From positions 20,644,873 through 20,708,872 of the forward strand of contig OX243828.1 in the NCBI GenBank assembly GCA_945859605.1: DNA of 64,000 nucleotides, given 5' to 3'. A program made the translations under genes and the position numbers. Shown piece by piece: positions 1 through 12,340 of this stretch; the stretch's first letter is position 1; each line of letters begins with the position of its first letter. The stretch is from Lumbricus rubellus (taxonomy: Eukaryota; Annelida; Clitellata; Crassiclitellata; Lumbricidae). The notes beneath the pieces are model-generated. The model did no database searches. It worked only from the letters and a program-made list of their open reading frames with translations, and was not told the DNA's origin.

Positions 1-1184
1 TGTATGTATGTATGTATGTATGTATGTATGTATGTATGTATGTATGTATGTATGTATGTATGTATGTATGTATGTATGTATGTATGTATGTATGTATGTA
101 TGTATGTATGTATGTATGTATGTATGTATGTATGTATGTATGTATGTATGTATGTATGTATGTATGTATGTATGTATGTATGTATGTATGTATGTATGTA
201 TGTATGTATGTATGTATGTATGTATGTATGTATGTATGTATGTATGTATGTATGTATGTATGTATGTATGTATGTATGTATGTATGTATGTATGTATGTA
301 TGTATGTATGTATGTATGTATGTATGTATGTATGTATGTATGTATGTATGTATGTATGTATGTATGTATGTATGTATGTATGTATGTATGTATGTATGTA
401 TGTATGTATGTATGTATGTATGTATGTATGTATGTATGTATGTATGTATGTATGTATGTATGTATGTATGTATGTATGTATGTATGTATGTATGTATGTA
501 TGTATGTATGTATGTATGTATGTATGTATGTATGTATGTATGTATGTATGTATGTATGTATGTATGTATGTATGTATGTATGTATGTATGTATGTATGTA
601 TGTATGTATGTATGTATGTATGTATGTATGTATGTATGTATGTATGTATGTATGTATGTATGTATGTATGTATGTATGTATGTATGTATGTATGTATGTA
701 TGTATGTATGTATGTATGTATGTATGTATGTATGTATGTATGTATGTATGTATGTATGTATGTATGTATGTATGTATGTATGTATGTATGTATGTATGTA
801 TGTATGTATGTATGTATGTATGTATGTATGTATGTATGTATGTATGTATGTATGTATGTATGTATGTATGTATGTATGTATGTATGTATGTATGTATGTA
901 TGTATGTATGTATGTATGTATGTATGTATGTATGTATGTATGTATGTATGTATGTATGTATGTATGTATGTATGTATGTATGTATGTATGTATGTATGTA
1001 TGTATGTATGTATGTATGTATGTATGTATGTATGTATGTATGTATGTATGTATGTATGTATGTATGTATGTATGTATGTATGTATGTATGTATGTATGTA
1101 TGTATGTATGTATGTATGTATGTATGTATGTATGTATGTATGTATGTATGTATGTATGTATGTATGTATGTATGTATGTATGTA
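1..1184. repeat. (TGTA)n microsatellite
   Basis: Uninterrupted tetranucleotide array of about 1.18 kb running from the window edge to an assembly gap. It reads open in several frames because the unit has no stop codon; these open frames are not genes. Confidence 0.99.
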
Positions 1185-1384
1185 NNNNNNNNNNNNNNNN
1201 NNNNNNNNNNNNNNNNNNNNNNNNNNNNNNNNNNNNNNNNNNNNNNNNNNNNNNNNNNNNNNNNNNNNNNNNNNNNNNNNNNNNNNNNNNNNNNNNNNNN
1301 NNNNNNNNNNNNNNNNNNNNNNNNNNNNNNNNNNNNNNNNNNNNNNNNNNNNNNNNNNNNNNNNNNNNNNNNNNNNNNNNNNNN
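1185..1384. other. Assembly gap (200 N)
   Basis: A run of exactly 200 N directly after the (TGTA)n tract. The round number suggests a placeholder gap of unknown true size, probably caused by the repeat. Confidence 0.98.
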
Positions 1385-1553
1385 AACACTCCTTCTTCAC
1401 TTCCACTCCCTCCTTGTACACTCAACGTACGCTCGTCTAGACATCACGCGCTGTCCAGACAACCACCTGTCCAGACGCCGCGCGCCAATTTGCAGTTGGC
1501 CTACTTGCGTCGCTGTACGACAATCGTCGTGCACTGATTAAATTAGCTTACAG

Positions 1554-2045
1554 TATGTATGTATGTATGTATGTATGTATGTATGTATGTATGTATGTAT
1601 GTATGTATGTATGTATGTATGTATGTATGTATGTATGTATGTATGTATGTATGTATGCATGCATGCATGCATGCATGCATGCATGTCTGTATGTATGTAT
1701 GTATGTATGTATGTATGTATGTATGTATGTATGTATGTATGTGTGTATGTATGTATGCATGCATACATGCACGTACGTACGTACGTACGTATGTATGTAC
1801 ATGTATGTATGCATGCACGTACGTACGTACGTGCACACGTATGTATGTATGTATGTATGTATGTATGTATGTATGTATGTATGTATGTATGTATGTATGT
1901 ATGTATGTATGTATGTATGTATGTATGTATTTATGTATGTATGTATGTATTTATGTATGTATGTATGTATGTATGTATGTATGTATTTATGTATGTATGT
2001 ATGTATGTATGTATGTATGTATGTATGTACGTATGCATGTATGTA
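1554..2045. repeat. Interrupted (TATG)n array
   Basis: TATG/TGTA repeats with blocks of TGCA and ACGT-type variants around 1656-1685 and 1760-1840. It resembles the array left of the gap, so the gap may lie inside one larger satellite tract. Confidence 0.95.
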
Positions 2046-2449
2046 AGTTATCGATTGCAATTGTAATTAAACATTTATACAGCACCACTCAACAATTCAG
2101 AACCGTACATGTATGATATGTATATGTATTACGTCTATGCATAAATAAACGTCAGTCTGTGTGCATGTACGTACGTATGCATCATGTATGTATGTATGTA
2201 TGTGCATATGTATGTATGCATGTGCGTGTGTGTATATGTATGTCGGTATAAGTGTGTCTATAGACCGTCGACTTAATACACGATGGAAAGAAATGCTTTG
2301 AAATGTTTTCCCCTCGGGTGAGATGCAGACGGAAGCGGCGAAAGGCATTTCGAAGATAAATGCCTTAGTGGAAGAGTTATAAAACGACAGACTGAAAGGT
2401 CAGGGTTCGCAGCCAGAGGGAAGAACACGGAGCGGTCTCATTTGGGGGA

Positions 2450-2931
2450 GAACGAAGAGGAGGAAGGAGGAGGAGGAGGAGGAGGAAAACTACACGAAGG
2501 AAGAGAAGAAATATAGGAGGAGGAAGAGGATGAGAAGGAAGGATAGGAGGAGGAAGAGAAGAAAAAGGTGGAGTCGGAGGAAGAAGAGGAGGATGATGAA
2601 ATGAAGAGGAGGATGGCGACTAATAGGATGAATAAAACGACAAGAAAGAAGATTAAGACGAGGAGGGGAAAGGAGGAACATGAGAAAAAATATAGGGGGG
2701 GGGGTAACAAAAAAGGAGGAGGAGAAAGAGGAGGAAGATGAGGACGAGGAAGAGGACGAGGACGAGGAAGAGGACGAGGACGAGGAAGAGGACGAGGACG
2801 AGGAAGAGGACGAGGAAGAGGAAGAGGACGAGGAAGAGGAAGAGGACGAGGAAGAGGAAGAGGAGGAGAAAGAGGACGAGGAAGAGGAAGAGGACGAGGA
2901 CGAGGAAGAGGACGAGGAAGAGGAAGAGTAA
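2450..2931. repeat. Purine-rich GAGGA/GACGAGGAAGAG tract
   Basis: Almost pure purine on the plus strand. The part from 2735 to 2930 is a regular 15-18-bp GAC-GAG-GAA-GAG repeat. Glu/Asp or Arg open frames here are repeat translations with no flanking gene structure. Confidence 0.9.
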
Positions 2932-3774
2932 CGGTAGCCTAGTAGCGTAGGAACGACAAGCGATACTGTGATAAAGCACTAATGATACCAATTAATGGTA
3001 CAAAAATGAAACTGATTAATGTGCGCTGAGAAACTTCCGTGAAAAACCCATGTTCATACATTCCTGCTTTGCATTTTTAGTAGGCTACAGTGAACTTTCA
3101 GAAAAACACGAAATCGACGGTTCTGCTTAAACACCTTTTAAACGGTTTCCTCTCAGCTATATCAACGTACGCCAACCTGATAATAATACCTGTATTTCTT
3201 GTTTAACGACTCTGTAGTATAAGAAGCCGATATTACCTAACAATGCATTTAGCCTAATGGTATAGGCCTAATTAGCAAAATACCAAATTCTTAGCTCTAA
3301 ACGTATTTACTTTTATGTTCCTTTGATTTTACTTATTGACAACCTGCACACAAAATTTATTTGTAAACTTTGAGCTTGTATTTCTTTGTGGTGGTTTTCA
3401 ATAAAGTTGATTGATTGATTGAAAATTGATTTTGACAATTCCTGCTCAATACCATTCCCTTCAATTTCGCGGTTATATTAGCTCTTTGTGAACTTCGGCC
3501 TAAACATAACATTTGGCATGATTATAATGCTGTGAAAAACACAAATAAATAAAGATATTCTCCCTGGTCCTATCGTTATTTCGTAAGTTTGCAACTCGTT
3601 TGGCACGCGGTTGTAAAAATCACATCAATAAAAATGACCTTTTTGCAAACCATCGACTCATTGCTGCTTTTACTAAACATAAAAACCGTCGACAATTACT
3701 GAGGTTCTTAAATCCCTAACCTTATCACATAATTATAGCATACCAAACGCGACCTTCACAAATAGCCTACACAA

Positions 3775-3805
<31 letters not shown>

Positions 3806-4597
3806 CACACACACACTTAGTCTCATATAGGCCTAATATTGTTTCACATGGCATTCGTGTAAGTTTCATTATGAATGATTGGAGCGGGCAGTGAACCTCA
3901 TTTTTATTAGCTCGACATCGTTAGAAACACCTTCATCACTAGGATGATATTAGGCCTATCTTGCGTATCGAGATGCATGGTTATTTTGGGTGCCACCGTC
4001 TCTGATCGGATTGGCTTTGACCACCACCACCACCACCACGGTCACCACCAGCAGCAGCAGCAGTAATAGTAGTAATTTTTACAAAACGCCCTTCAAAGTA
4101 GACTATTTAGATAAGCTCCCCGTCCATCCTCGGTTAAATAGAACAGTTTAATAAAGATGTAACAAACAATGCAGCGTAGCCTCTGACAAACAATCTTCGG
4201 TGGACCATCAGTGCATCGCCGCCAAAACTCAACGCACAGACCCTGCATGTATACGCAATCCTCTGCATGTGGGAAAGGGAGCCACCGGTAATGGCGGACA
4301 CCCTCCCCCCCCGCGTCCCAGATTGTGCACAGACGTTCGTCTACCGTGACCCACATTCGCCGATCTAGACCAACTTCCGGCTACCTTGACCTACATTCGA
4401 CAACCTTGACCCACATTCGGCTATGGTGCCGATAAGGGAAGGTGACTTGTGTTGGACGCGGACTATAGAGTTTTTATAATTATAAACATGTATAATAAAA
4501 CAATTCATTATAGCACCCCAAAGATCAAAGCCTACGAAAGAAAACAGTCAATAAAACTTAATAATAATAACATAAACACTAATAAACAGCCTGAGCC
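2932..4597. other. No gene seen; AT-rich spacer
   Basis: No supported gene. It holds an (AC)n run near 3773-3817 and, at 3365-3425, a stretch ending in AATAAA followed by GATT repeats, which resembles a LINE 3' terminus. A (CCA)n/(GCA)n patch lies at 4020-4063. Confidence 0.6.
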
Positions 4598-4601
4598 TAC
4601 A

Positions 4602-5834
4602 CTGCCCTGAAAAGGCAAAACGCAGTAACTCGAAAAAAATCGTTTTTCATTTTATTGGATTTTTGCGCTTAAGATCAGGGTGAGAATTGCCGGGGGGGTT
4701 GGGGGGTTCAACCCCCCCAGTCTTTCTTAGAGCCCCATGTTAAAGTATGTTTTTCATACCCCAATTTAAAGTTTATCATAGGCCAACCCCCCCAGTTATT
4801 TTTCCACAATTCTCATACTGCTTAAGATGTTACTATCTTCATGCCCTGTAAGTGTCAGAGCTTTATTTTCACTGGTTTCCGAGATATTATGTTGGCAAAA
4901 CACAGTAAGTCGGCTATTTTTCTTTGGAAATCAAGCCAAAACACAGCACTGTGTTTATAACAACAGAATCTGCTGCGCTTCCCAAACGAATGTCAAGCCA
5001 AAACGCAGTGCTGTGTTTTGGCTTAGCATAGGCACTACATAAATTACGGTCACTGCGCTATAATACGTCACATTTCTGTATAATATTCTATTTCCGGTTT
5101 TGTTTACAAGACGCGTGAAATATATTTATTAGTACGAAGTGATCTAATATTAGGCCCTATTGGGTTTTTCATTCATTTTTTCAAGTTTAAGTTTGTCTAT
5201 TCATTCTACGTAAGTGTCAGACCCTATTATATTTATTATGTATTTTAATTGCTGATTATAATTATGAATTTTAACATCTCGGCGAATATTTCCTATATTA
5301 TTTACATATGGCACGTGTTGTTATTATTGCTACGCGTGTGTGAATAGGCATTATACACGTATGGACGGAGGGTTAATGAATTATAAATGAAATGGTAATT
5401 ATGAATGAAATCCTGGTTTAATGAGGTTTTAAGATATTTTACTCTAACTAGAGCCAAAATCAAATTATTCACGTCCCAACTTCAGTGATCTGTACAAAAA
5501 TATCCAGATCAATATCGGTTGATCAATGTAACACACGCACGCAGCATAGAGTTGTCAAGCCAAAACGCAGTACTGTGTTTTGGGGTATTCAATTCGCATT
5601 GAAATGTCAAACCAAAACGCAGTACGAACGATTTTTAACTGTTTTGGTGTATAAATAATATTATTAAACATTTTTAATTGCTACCATAAAATAAAACACA
5701 GTTTACTTCATTTATGGTGCGAGTTTTGTTCGGATTGAACAAATAAATTCCGAGATATTTGAAATAAACTTTCAAATCAAGTTTGCGCAAAATATTGGTT
5801 TTCCGAGTTACTGTGTTTTGCCTTTTCAGGGCAG
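4602..5834. mobile_element. Non-autonomous DNA transposon with 4-bp TSD
   Basis: The ends are inverted copies of CTGCCCTGAAAAGGCAAAAC, continuing imperfectly into CAGTAACTCG. TACA flanks both sides (4598-4601 and 5835-5838). Length is 1.23 kb with no transposase frame. Internal motifs related to the termini, CCAAAACGCAGTGCTGTGTTTTGG-like palindromes, recur near 4933, 4995, 5554 and 5608. A hAT MITE is nested at 4676-4820. A 4-bp duplication excludes hAT (8 bp) and Tc1/mariner (TA); I do not assign a superfamily. Confidence 0.82.
4676..4820. mobile_element. hAT-type MITE, family CAGGGTGAGAATTG
   Basis: The termini CAGGGTGAGAATTG and CAATTCTCATACTG are inverted repeats with two mismatches. They are flanked by a perfect 8-bp duplication CTTAAGAT (4668-4675, 4821-4828). 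The size, CAG termini and 8-bp duplication fit a hAT MITE. It is inserted inside the 4602-5834 transposon and is therefore younger. Confidence 0.88.
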
Positions 5835-5838
5835 TACA

Positions 5839-6519
5839 GTGCTAGTTGATCGGTATTTCACCCAACGGGACCAACAACTCTGTCATCATTATTATTCGCA
5901 AGAAGGCACGCGCGGCCACATCCCCCCAATTCTAAAAACAACTAAGTGCCTGGATGACTGCCCACGCATCCAGGACCATTCTGTCCTTCTCTGCCTGTGT
6001 TTCTGTCTGTCTGTCTCTCCATGTGTCTTATATATACACACATACATTTATAAATATATATATATATATACATTAAAATTTGCATGTGCATGTATATTTA
6101 TCTAAGCACGTGTGCAGCTATGTCATATTAATTCGCGAATAGGCACCGGCGTCATTCCACCGTCAATTATTCCTGGCTACATCATCTCCTACCGCAATAA
6201 TATAGTCACAGATGCCAAAAGAAGCCTACCTGTTGCCGCAGCAGGACCTGTTGCCGCCGCCGCTGCCGCCGCAGCCGCCGCCGCTCCCGGCCCCGTGGCT
6301 GCAGCCGGACATACGACGTCTGATCCTGACGGTACCACCTTATTATCAGACATAGTTACCATCCGCGAACTCTATCCACCGTGGCGGCAAACGTCCAAGC
6401 CTTCTCACGGTTGCAGGTGTCTACAGCCCCAGCAACAACGCAAGGCAATACAAACAGCCGCCGTATGTGGTGGGCGCTTTTTATAGCGCCGTTGCATCGG
6501 CGGTGGTGGTGAGCCAGAG

Positions 6520-6565
<46 letters not shown>

Positions 6566-7110
6566 CGCGATTACGCCTCAGTTCGACAGCGCGTGCGCGC
6601 GCGCGTGCGGAGTAAATATCAATAGAATCGGGAGGCCGTTGCGGGATAGCGTGCAGGTGCGCACGCGCGGTTAGAGTCGTCTGCTAGGATTTGAGACGAG
6701 GAAATCGCATTTGGTTGGGTAAGAGTGGACATCGATTAGGGTAAGATTTTTGTAGGCTATTATATTCGCAACGTGTTCGAGAGCGGGAGGGAGTTGCAGA
6801 CTTGCAGAGCAGAGTGGTGGTAGAATCTCAAGCATTGATTTAACGGAAATGAAACGGTGTAACATGAAGATGTTGCACTTGATAGTCTGTCCCTGCGTTA
6901 TTGTCGCGAGCAGAGGCGTCGGAGAGGTTTCAAGAGCATTGGCAGGCAGAACGAGAAGGTTTTGTAAAGTAATGCCTTGTGACAATATTTTATACTCTAT
7001 TATAGGCTTATAGAAGTTATAGGATCAAAAGAAGTGAAGTAGACCCTTATCTAAGCATTGAAGGAGCCAGATGTATAAAACTTCAGAAGGTCGCATCAGG
7101 GTCATGGAAG
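5839..7110. other. No gene seen; spacer with GC-rich patch
   Basis: A plus-strand open frame at 6112-6486 translates a GCC/GCA run (6232-6300) as poly-Ala. No splice or family support was found. (TA)n occurs near 6055-6070 and (TG)n at 6521-6562. Confidence 0.5.
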
Positions 7111-7124
7111 TTATTCAGCAGGTC

Positions 7125-7460
7125 GAAGATATTAAACGTAAAGAAAATATTAAGCGTAAATAAGATATTAAACGTGAAGAAAATATTAAGCGTAAATAAG
7201 ATTTTAAACGTAAAGAAAATATTAAGCGTAAATAAGTTACTAAACGTAAAGAAGATATTAAACGTAAAGAAGATGTTAAACGTAAAGAAAATATTAAATG
7301 TAAAGAAGATATTATACGTAAAGAAGATATTAAACGTAAAGAAGATATTAAACGTAAAGAAAATATTAAATGTAAAGAAGATATTAAACGTAAAGAAAAT
7401 ATTAAGCGTAAAGAAGATATCAAATGTAAATAAGATATTATACGTAAAGAAAATATTAGA
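7125..7460. repeat. 18-bp minisatellite (GATATTAAACGTAAAGAA)
   Basis: About 18 tandem copies of an 18-bp unit with point variants (AAGCG, AAATG, AATAAG). Because the unit is a multiple of three it reads open on both strands as Lys/Ile or Phe/Leu repeats; I do not call these genes. Confidence 0.93.
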
Positions 7461-7793
7461 AATTGCAAAGAATTCTACACAGGTCATTTGGCAGGTCAAG
7501 AGTAAGACAAGCAGGACAAATGACCTGCCGCGACCAACGGCAGCGCCGTCACTTCCTCTATGGCTAAGCTATCCTGCATATAGGTAGGAAGCATGGAAGT
7601 AAAAACTCGGATGTCGAATGATCAACCGGACGAGGTATGTGTGGTAAAAATGGGTATACCTCCAAGTATATACACTCCCGAGTCCCAAGGGCATAGCTAG
7701 CTTTTCTGGGGACGAGAGGCGTTATCGAGTTGGCGTTAGTTATCGAGTTGGCATTATCGAGTTGGCGGCTGATGGTTTCTCCAGGTTCCCGCA

Positions 7794-7985
7794 CAATTCG
7801 GAGCCGGACAATTCGGAGCCGGACAATTCGGAGCCGGACAATTCGGAGCCGGACAATTCGGAGCCGGACAATTCGGAGCCGGACAATTCGGAGCCGGACA
7901 ATTCGGAGCCGGACAATTCGGAGCCGGACAATTCGGAGCCGGACAATTCGGAGCCGGACAATTCGGAGCCGGACAATTCGGAGCA
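7794..7985. repeat. 15-bp minisatellite (ATTCGGAGCCGGACA)
   Basis: About 12.5 nearly identical tandem copies of a 15-bp unit. The near-perfect identity suggests recent expansion or homogenisation. Open frames through it encode SEPDN or similar pentapeptides and have no other support. Confidence 0.95.
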
Positions 7986-8299
7986 GTCAAGAATTATTCT
8001 GATCAACATAGCGTCTATTGAAGCAAGGATTTCCAACTACCAATTTAAGCAACAATTTTTTCATCAGTCCAACTTCTGGTGCAGTACTTATTATTCTCAT
8101 CAATCCAGCAACAGTATTTTCACCAAACTGTTGCATAATTTTTACTATACATGTCGAGTGTCATTGCTGCAAGGGGTTAAAACGTCTTCTCATAGCCTAT
8201 ACTTTAAACCGAACCATGGCATTTCCTTCGTAAAATCATTCATTCAAAGCCCTAAAATTACTCCCGATCGGATGGCAATGATCTTTTTCTTTTTATTTC

Positions 8300-8392
8300 T
8301 AGCTGCACGAAAGTGCTTCTACAACTGCACAAATCCATTTATAACTACACATTTTGTGAAGACGTGCACGCTAAAAAAAAACTCTTAAACTC
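8300..8392. mobile_element. Partial hAT-type MITE, family CAGGGCT-TTTTAA
   Basis: Matches the right half of the elements at 54029-54221 and 61347-61543 (CTTCTACAACTGCACAAA, then ACATTTTGTG). The left end is missing. Confidence 0.7.
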
Positions 8393-8402
8393 TACCCAGG
8401 GT

Positions 8403-8688
8403 CAGGACCGGATTAAGGCATGTTCAACATTTTCGGCCGAACCGGGGCCCCCACACTTCAGAGGGCCCCACACATGCGGAAACAAATTTTTCGAGGAAAA
8501 AATGCATGTATATTCTGAGGAAAGTTTGGCCAAACGACTAAAAAAATGTCGTCAGCTATTTTGGCAGGGAAAAATCTGTATCTAAAGAAATTTCTACCAA
8601 ACAACTAAACAAAGGTCATCAGATTTTTCAGCCGAAGAGCCCCAGAGTTTTTCCGAACAGGGCCCCCACGTTTCTTAATCCGGCCCTG
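8403..8688. mobile_element. hAT-type MITE, family CAGGRCCGGATTAAG
   Basis: Terminal inverted repeats CAGGACCGGATTAAG and CTTAATCCGGCCCTG, flanked by a perfect 8-bp duplication CCCAGGGT (8395-8402, 8689-8696). There is no coding capacity. It appears to have inserted into or beside the LINE 3' end that resumes at 8689. Confidence 0.9.
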
Positions 8689-8696
8689 CCCAGGGT

Positions 8697-8817
8697 TGAC
8701 TCATCAGTGCTTTACAGGCTCCTTAAAACCTTTTACCATCGTGCTTAGACTGGGAGCGCTTAAGAATGGTTTCTTGAAGAGGGGCTATATAAATTTTGAA
8801 ATAAATGAATTAATACG
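8697..8817 (+). mobile_element. LINE (L2/CR1-like) 3'-end fragment
   Basis: Closely resembles the end of the LINE at 43925-44225: TCAGTGCTTTACAGGCTCC, a short spacer, then TTCTTGAAGAGGGGCTATAT and AATAAATGAAT. This is a 5'-truncated relic. Confidence 0.65.
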
Positions 8818-8854
8818 TATCTTGTTTCGCACCTATTAGGCCATGTGTTATCAT

Positions 8855-9148
8855 CATAAGCGACCGCAGTCATTTTTGCAAGAGGGGCAAAACACAATGG
8901 CTATGGTTTAATTTTTTTAAACAAGAGATGAAAAATGCAAAGCAGAATATTAAGAACACGAGTATGTTTTCTCAGAGCTTTCTAAATGTACATTTCTCAG
9001 TTTTACGTTGCGTATCGTTAGTAACATTTGCACTTTAGCGCAAAGAAAAATTTGTTAAAAACCGAAAAGAAGTGGTTGAAAAATAGGAAAATCAGTTTTC
9101 CAGAGGGGGGCAAGTGCCCCCTCTTGCCTCTATGTGCGGGCGCCCATG
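8855..9148. mobile_element. hAT-like repeat, family CATGGGCGCCCGCA
   Basis: The right end, read on the minus strand, matches the left end of the element at 39666-39946. The left end CATAAGCGACCGCAG matches that element's right end. No clear 8-bp duplication remains, so the copy is older or eroded. Confidence 0.72.
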
Positions 9149-9262
9149 CATGTGTGTTATCCGAAATACCAAACTGCGAGTAGGCCTAGAGTCCGTGCTT
9201 TCCAACGTGCATAGTTAAATTTTAAGCATACCATACAAGATGTCAAGATACACGAATACGTC

Positions 9263-9479
9263 TTTGTTTGTATGTGCACTTGTTATAGCGCCCCTTTAAG
9301 CTATCTCTACTCAGAGGCGCTCCCGATGCAGAGCGGACACTGCATCGGAGTTTCACGCCGAAGCGCTGAGCAATTGTAAGTGAAGGACTTGCCCAAGGTC
9401 CTTACGCGGGGAGGTGGATTCGAACCTCGGACCTTCCGGCTCCAAGGCAACGACGCCACCACTAGACCACCGCGCCCCA
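9263..9479 (-). mobile_element. tRNA-derived SINE, full-length copy
   Basis: Minus-strand SINE. Its head carries a Pol III A box (TGGTCTAGTGGTGG-like) and a perfect B box GGTTCGAATCC. A body with CTTGGGCAAGTCC and CGGCGTGAAACTCC follows, then a tail AGGGGCGCTATAACAAGTGC. At least eight more copies occur in this window. Confidence 0.88.
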
Positions 9480-10542
9480 TATATCCGAAGAGCGCAAAGC
9501 TCGACGGGAGACTAAGCCGGAGACATGGCGACAGAGATGAGAAAAGTAGGACGTAGTATAGTTAGTATAACAGTGAGACACCGCCAGACAAGTGCCGCTA
9601 TCCTGTTGTATAGGATGTGCGCTGCGAAGCTAGTATGGACTATGGAAGCCAGCGTAAAACATCACGCTTGAAGGCAGAAACCGGTCCATATTTTGAAATG
9701 TGACCTTTAATAAGAAAATTAAGATCCTAACAATTTACCAGATTTAAAAATCAATTTTCATCGTTGCTTGCAATTTATTGGTGCGGCCCACGATTGCTTC
9801 ATGAATAATTATTTCTTCGGTGTCAACAGGTTGGAGAAAGTTCGGAGACCCACCGTCTCTAAGCGAGCAATTTTACCGCTGCCCTCGAGCATGAGTAGAA
9901 CCTCAACAACCAGGTTATCCCCCCCCCCCCCACCTCCCTCGGTAAAGACCAGGCGCCCTAATGATAATCGCGATCATAATAATGATAATAATGCGCGTAT
10001 AGTTCTGATTCTGATGATCAACGTGAACAATAAAGAGACGCTTATCACGACTTGCTCTACCCGGTGCGCTTTTCCAATTACAGTTTTTCTGCGATGGGCG
10101 ATGGCACCGGGTGTCATCACCCACTGCCAACAACAACGTGCCAGCAATCGATAGCGCCCTCTGAAGACGAAGAACGACACTGCGCCAACGCAGTCGAGTG
10201 CTGCTGGCGCCACATAAATAGCCCAACCACCCTCCCCTTCCCCTCCCCCTTCCCCTACCCCTACCCACCCCAACCATCCGAGGTATATTCGGCCTTCTGC
10301 TTCTGGGGTTGATGTTGCTGGCAGGGTTAAATCTGTTCTATTATAGTCAACGGCCGGCTGCTGCTGCGGCTGCTGGTCGCTATACCGAAAACGGCGGGAA
10401 AATGCAGGTCACGTGGCAACTGCGGATCGCTCTTACCCACAGTGCACCGTTCCGGAAGAGAGTGGCGGAAGTGCAATCACTGCGGATCGGAGTGAACGGA
10501 AAGGGTTTGGAAGAGGGAGAGCCTCGGGAGGACAGGTGAGGA
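9480..10542. other. No gene seen
   Basis: Single-copy-looking spacer with a poly-C run at 9918-9930 and a C-rich stretch at 10220-10270. Open frames here are short and have no recognisable family or splice structure. Confidence 0.5.
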
Positions 10543-10785
10543 GGTCATGAGGAGACACACATAGGGGGGGAGGCAGAGGGTCATGAGGAGACACACATAG
10601 GGGCAGGCAGAGGGTCATTAGGAGACACACATAGGGGGAGGCAGAGGGTCATGAGGAGACACACATAGGGGGAGGCAGAGGGTCATGAGGAGACACACAT
10701 AGGGGAGAGGGGGTCATGACGAGACACAATAGGGGATAGGAGGTCATGAGGAGACACACATAGGGGAAAGGGGAAGGCAGAGGTC
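10543..10785. repeat. Minisatellite, about 37-bp GGTCATGAGGAGACACACAT unit
   Basis: Six or more tandem copies, each containing GTCATGAGGAGACACACATAG plus a variable G-rich link. It is followed from 10790 by purine-rich sequence. Confidence 0.9.
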
Positions 10786-10914
10786 GATTGTCGATTGTCG
10801 GTGGAGAGAATATTGCTTAAAAATGGGGGGGAGATGACGGAGAGGAGTGGCAGGATTGCAGTAATTTCCACAGAAAAAACTATTGAAGGAAATGGGAACC
10901 CGATATGTATATAG

Positions 10915-11340
10915 TACTCTGTCGTCCAGAAAGAGAGTCCCATAGACAAAGAAAGAGCCACAGAGAGAGACATACAGACAGGTAGACAGACAGACAGGGA
11001 CAGGTGTCGAGAGAGAGATACAGCGAGAGACACACACAAAGAGAGAGAGAGAGAGAGAGAGATACAGAGAAACAGACATACAGACTGAGAACACGGGCAG
11101 AAACAGGCAGACAGATAGAGGCAGAGGGCGCGCCCGAGAAAGGGAGAATGCGATTTAGAGCAACTGACAGTCGGAGAGACAAAGACAAAGAGAAGTAAAT
11201 ACACAGAGAGACAGAGACAGAGAAAAACGAGTGAGAGAGGATAGGGAGGGCGAGAGACAGACAAACAAAGAGAGAAACCGAAACACACACATAGACCGAG
11301 ACAGTAAAAACAGACAGACAAGCAGACACGGCCATTGTAA
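10915..11340. repeat. GAGA/CAGA-rich low-complexity tract
   Basis: Degenerate (GAGA)n and (CAGA)n with no stable unit. Ser/Leu/Cys-rich minus-strand frames across it are translations of simple sequence. Confidence 0.85.
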
Positions 11341-12340
11341 GACAACTACATGTACATGATTTTCAACAGCTACATGTACACTATAATTGGACATCTGCTA
11401 TTTTCCGACATCGGCCGCGAAGCTTTTAATGCGCATGATACGTCTGTGAAAGTACCAGCCACCGAGATAAAGAAGCGAATAACGACTCCAATAAAAGGAA
11501 CATCATTCCACAATGTACATGTATATATTGGAACACGGTAGCCGACTGGTTACAGCGATTGTCTTGCAGAGAATATGGAATCGTGCTTCCTGCAATGCAT
11601 GAGAGACAGTCCAGGCCTTTCAACAGCGCAGTGCATTCTATTGTCTAAGCCCTGCTGTCTTGTAGTCAAGACCTGAAAGCTAAAAACTAGGTCCTTTGGT
11701 CTCAAGACCAAAGAAGGACTTTGAACCTAGAGACCAATACTTCTATTCTCAAGACCAAAATCAAAACTTTGAACCTCAAGATCAGGACCGGTTTCAAAAC
11801 CAAGACTTTTAGTCCCAAGACCAAAACCAAGACTTTGAACCTCAGCATCAAGACTCTCAGTCGAAAGGTCAAGGTCAAGACTTAGAAAAAAATTCATTCA
11901 CACCCACACTTACTATACAAAGAATTGTCACGTCAAAGAAAAAACATCTTAACGAAAACATATCTTTTTTATCTAAGGCTGTTCAAGCAAAAGAACTCTA
12001 AATAGAACCCTCTGCCACCACCGCGTGCCACTTCTACAAATTACTATGATGCTCGTGGTGTCCGTATGGAGCCCATTCACAAGGACATTGGTACAATGAT
12101 AGGGCAAGCATCCAACCCAATTAATAATAATAATACAATGCGGTCCCTACACAGGGGTGGGTTGAAAATCGAGACACCCTGCATTCAAACGGGGAGTAGT
12201 GGCGAAGGATCTCACCCAACTAATTCATTGAAAAATCAGCAGCGAGGTCGCAAATGAACATCGTACATTATAGCCAACATTGATGGTGTTTTTCGCCTTA
12301 TACTCCATTACAATTTAATTTATACGTTCTTCATCCATGT
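11341..12340. other. No gene seen; degenerate CAAGACC repeats
   Basis: Between about 11660 and 11885 motifs of the type CAAGACCAAAACCAAGACTTT recur irregularly, an eroded minisatellite. The rest is unremarkable spacer. Confidence 0.55.

Noticed and set aside
4..1541. Three overlapping long open frames encoding MYVC repeats
   Set aside because: They translate a stop-free (TGTA)n array and a run of N; no gene signal.
2653..2991. Leu/Phe-rich frame (minus) and acidic frame (plus)
   Set aside because: Both are readings of a purine-only minisatellite.
6112..6486. 124-codon frame with poly-Ala
   Set aside because: The Ala run comes from GCC/GCA repeats; there are no flanking splice sites and no recognisable domain.
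7754..8388. Long frame with SEPDN pentapeptide repeats, and antisense GSELS/APNCP frames
   Set aside because: A 15-bp repeat without stops reads open in all frames; there is no promoter, splice or family support.
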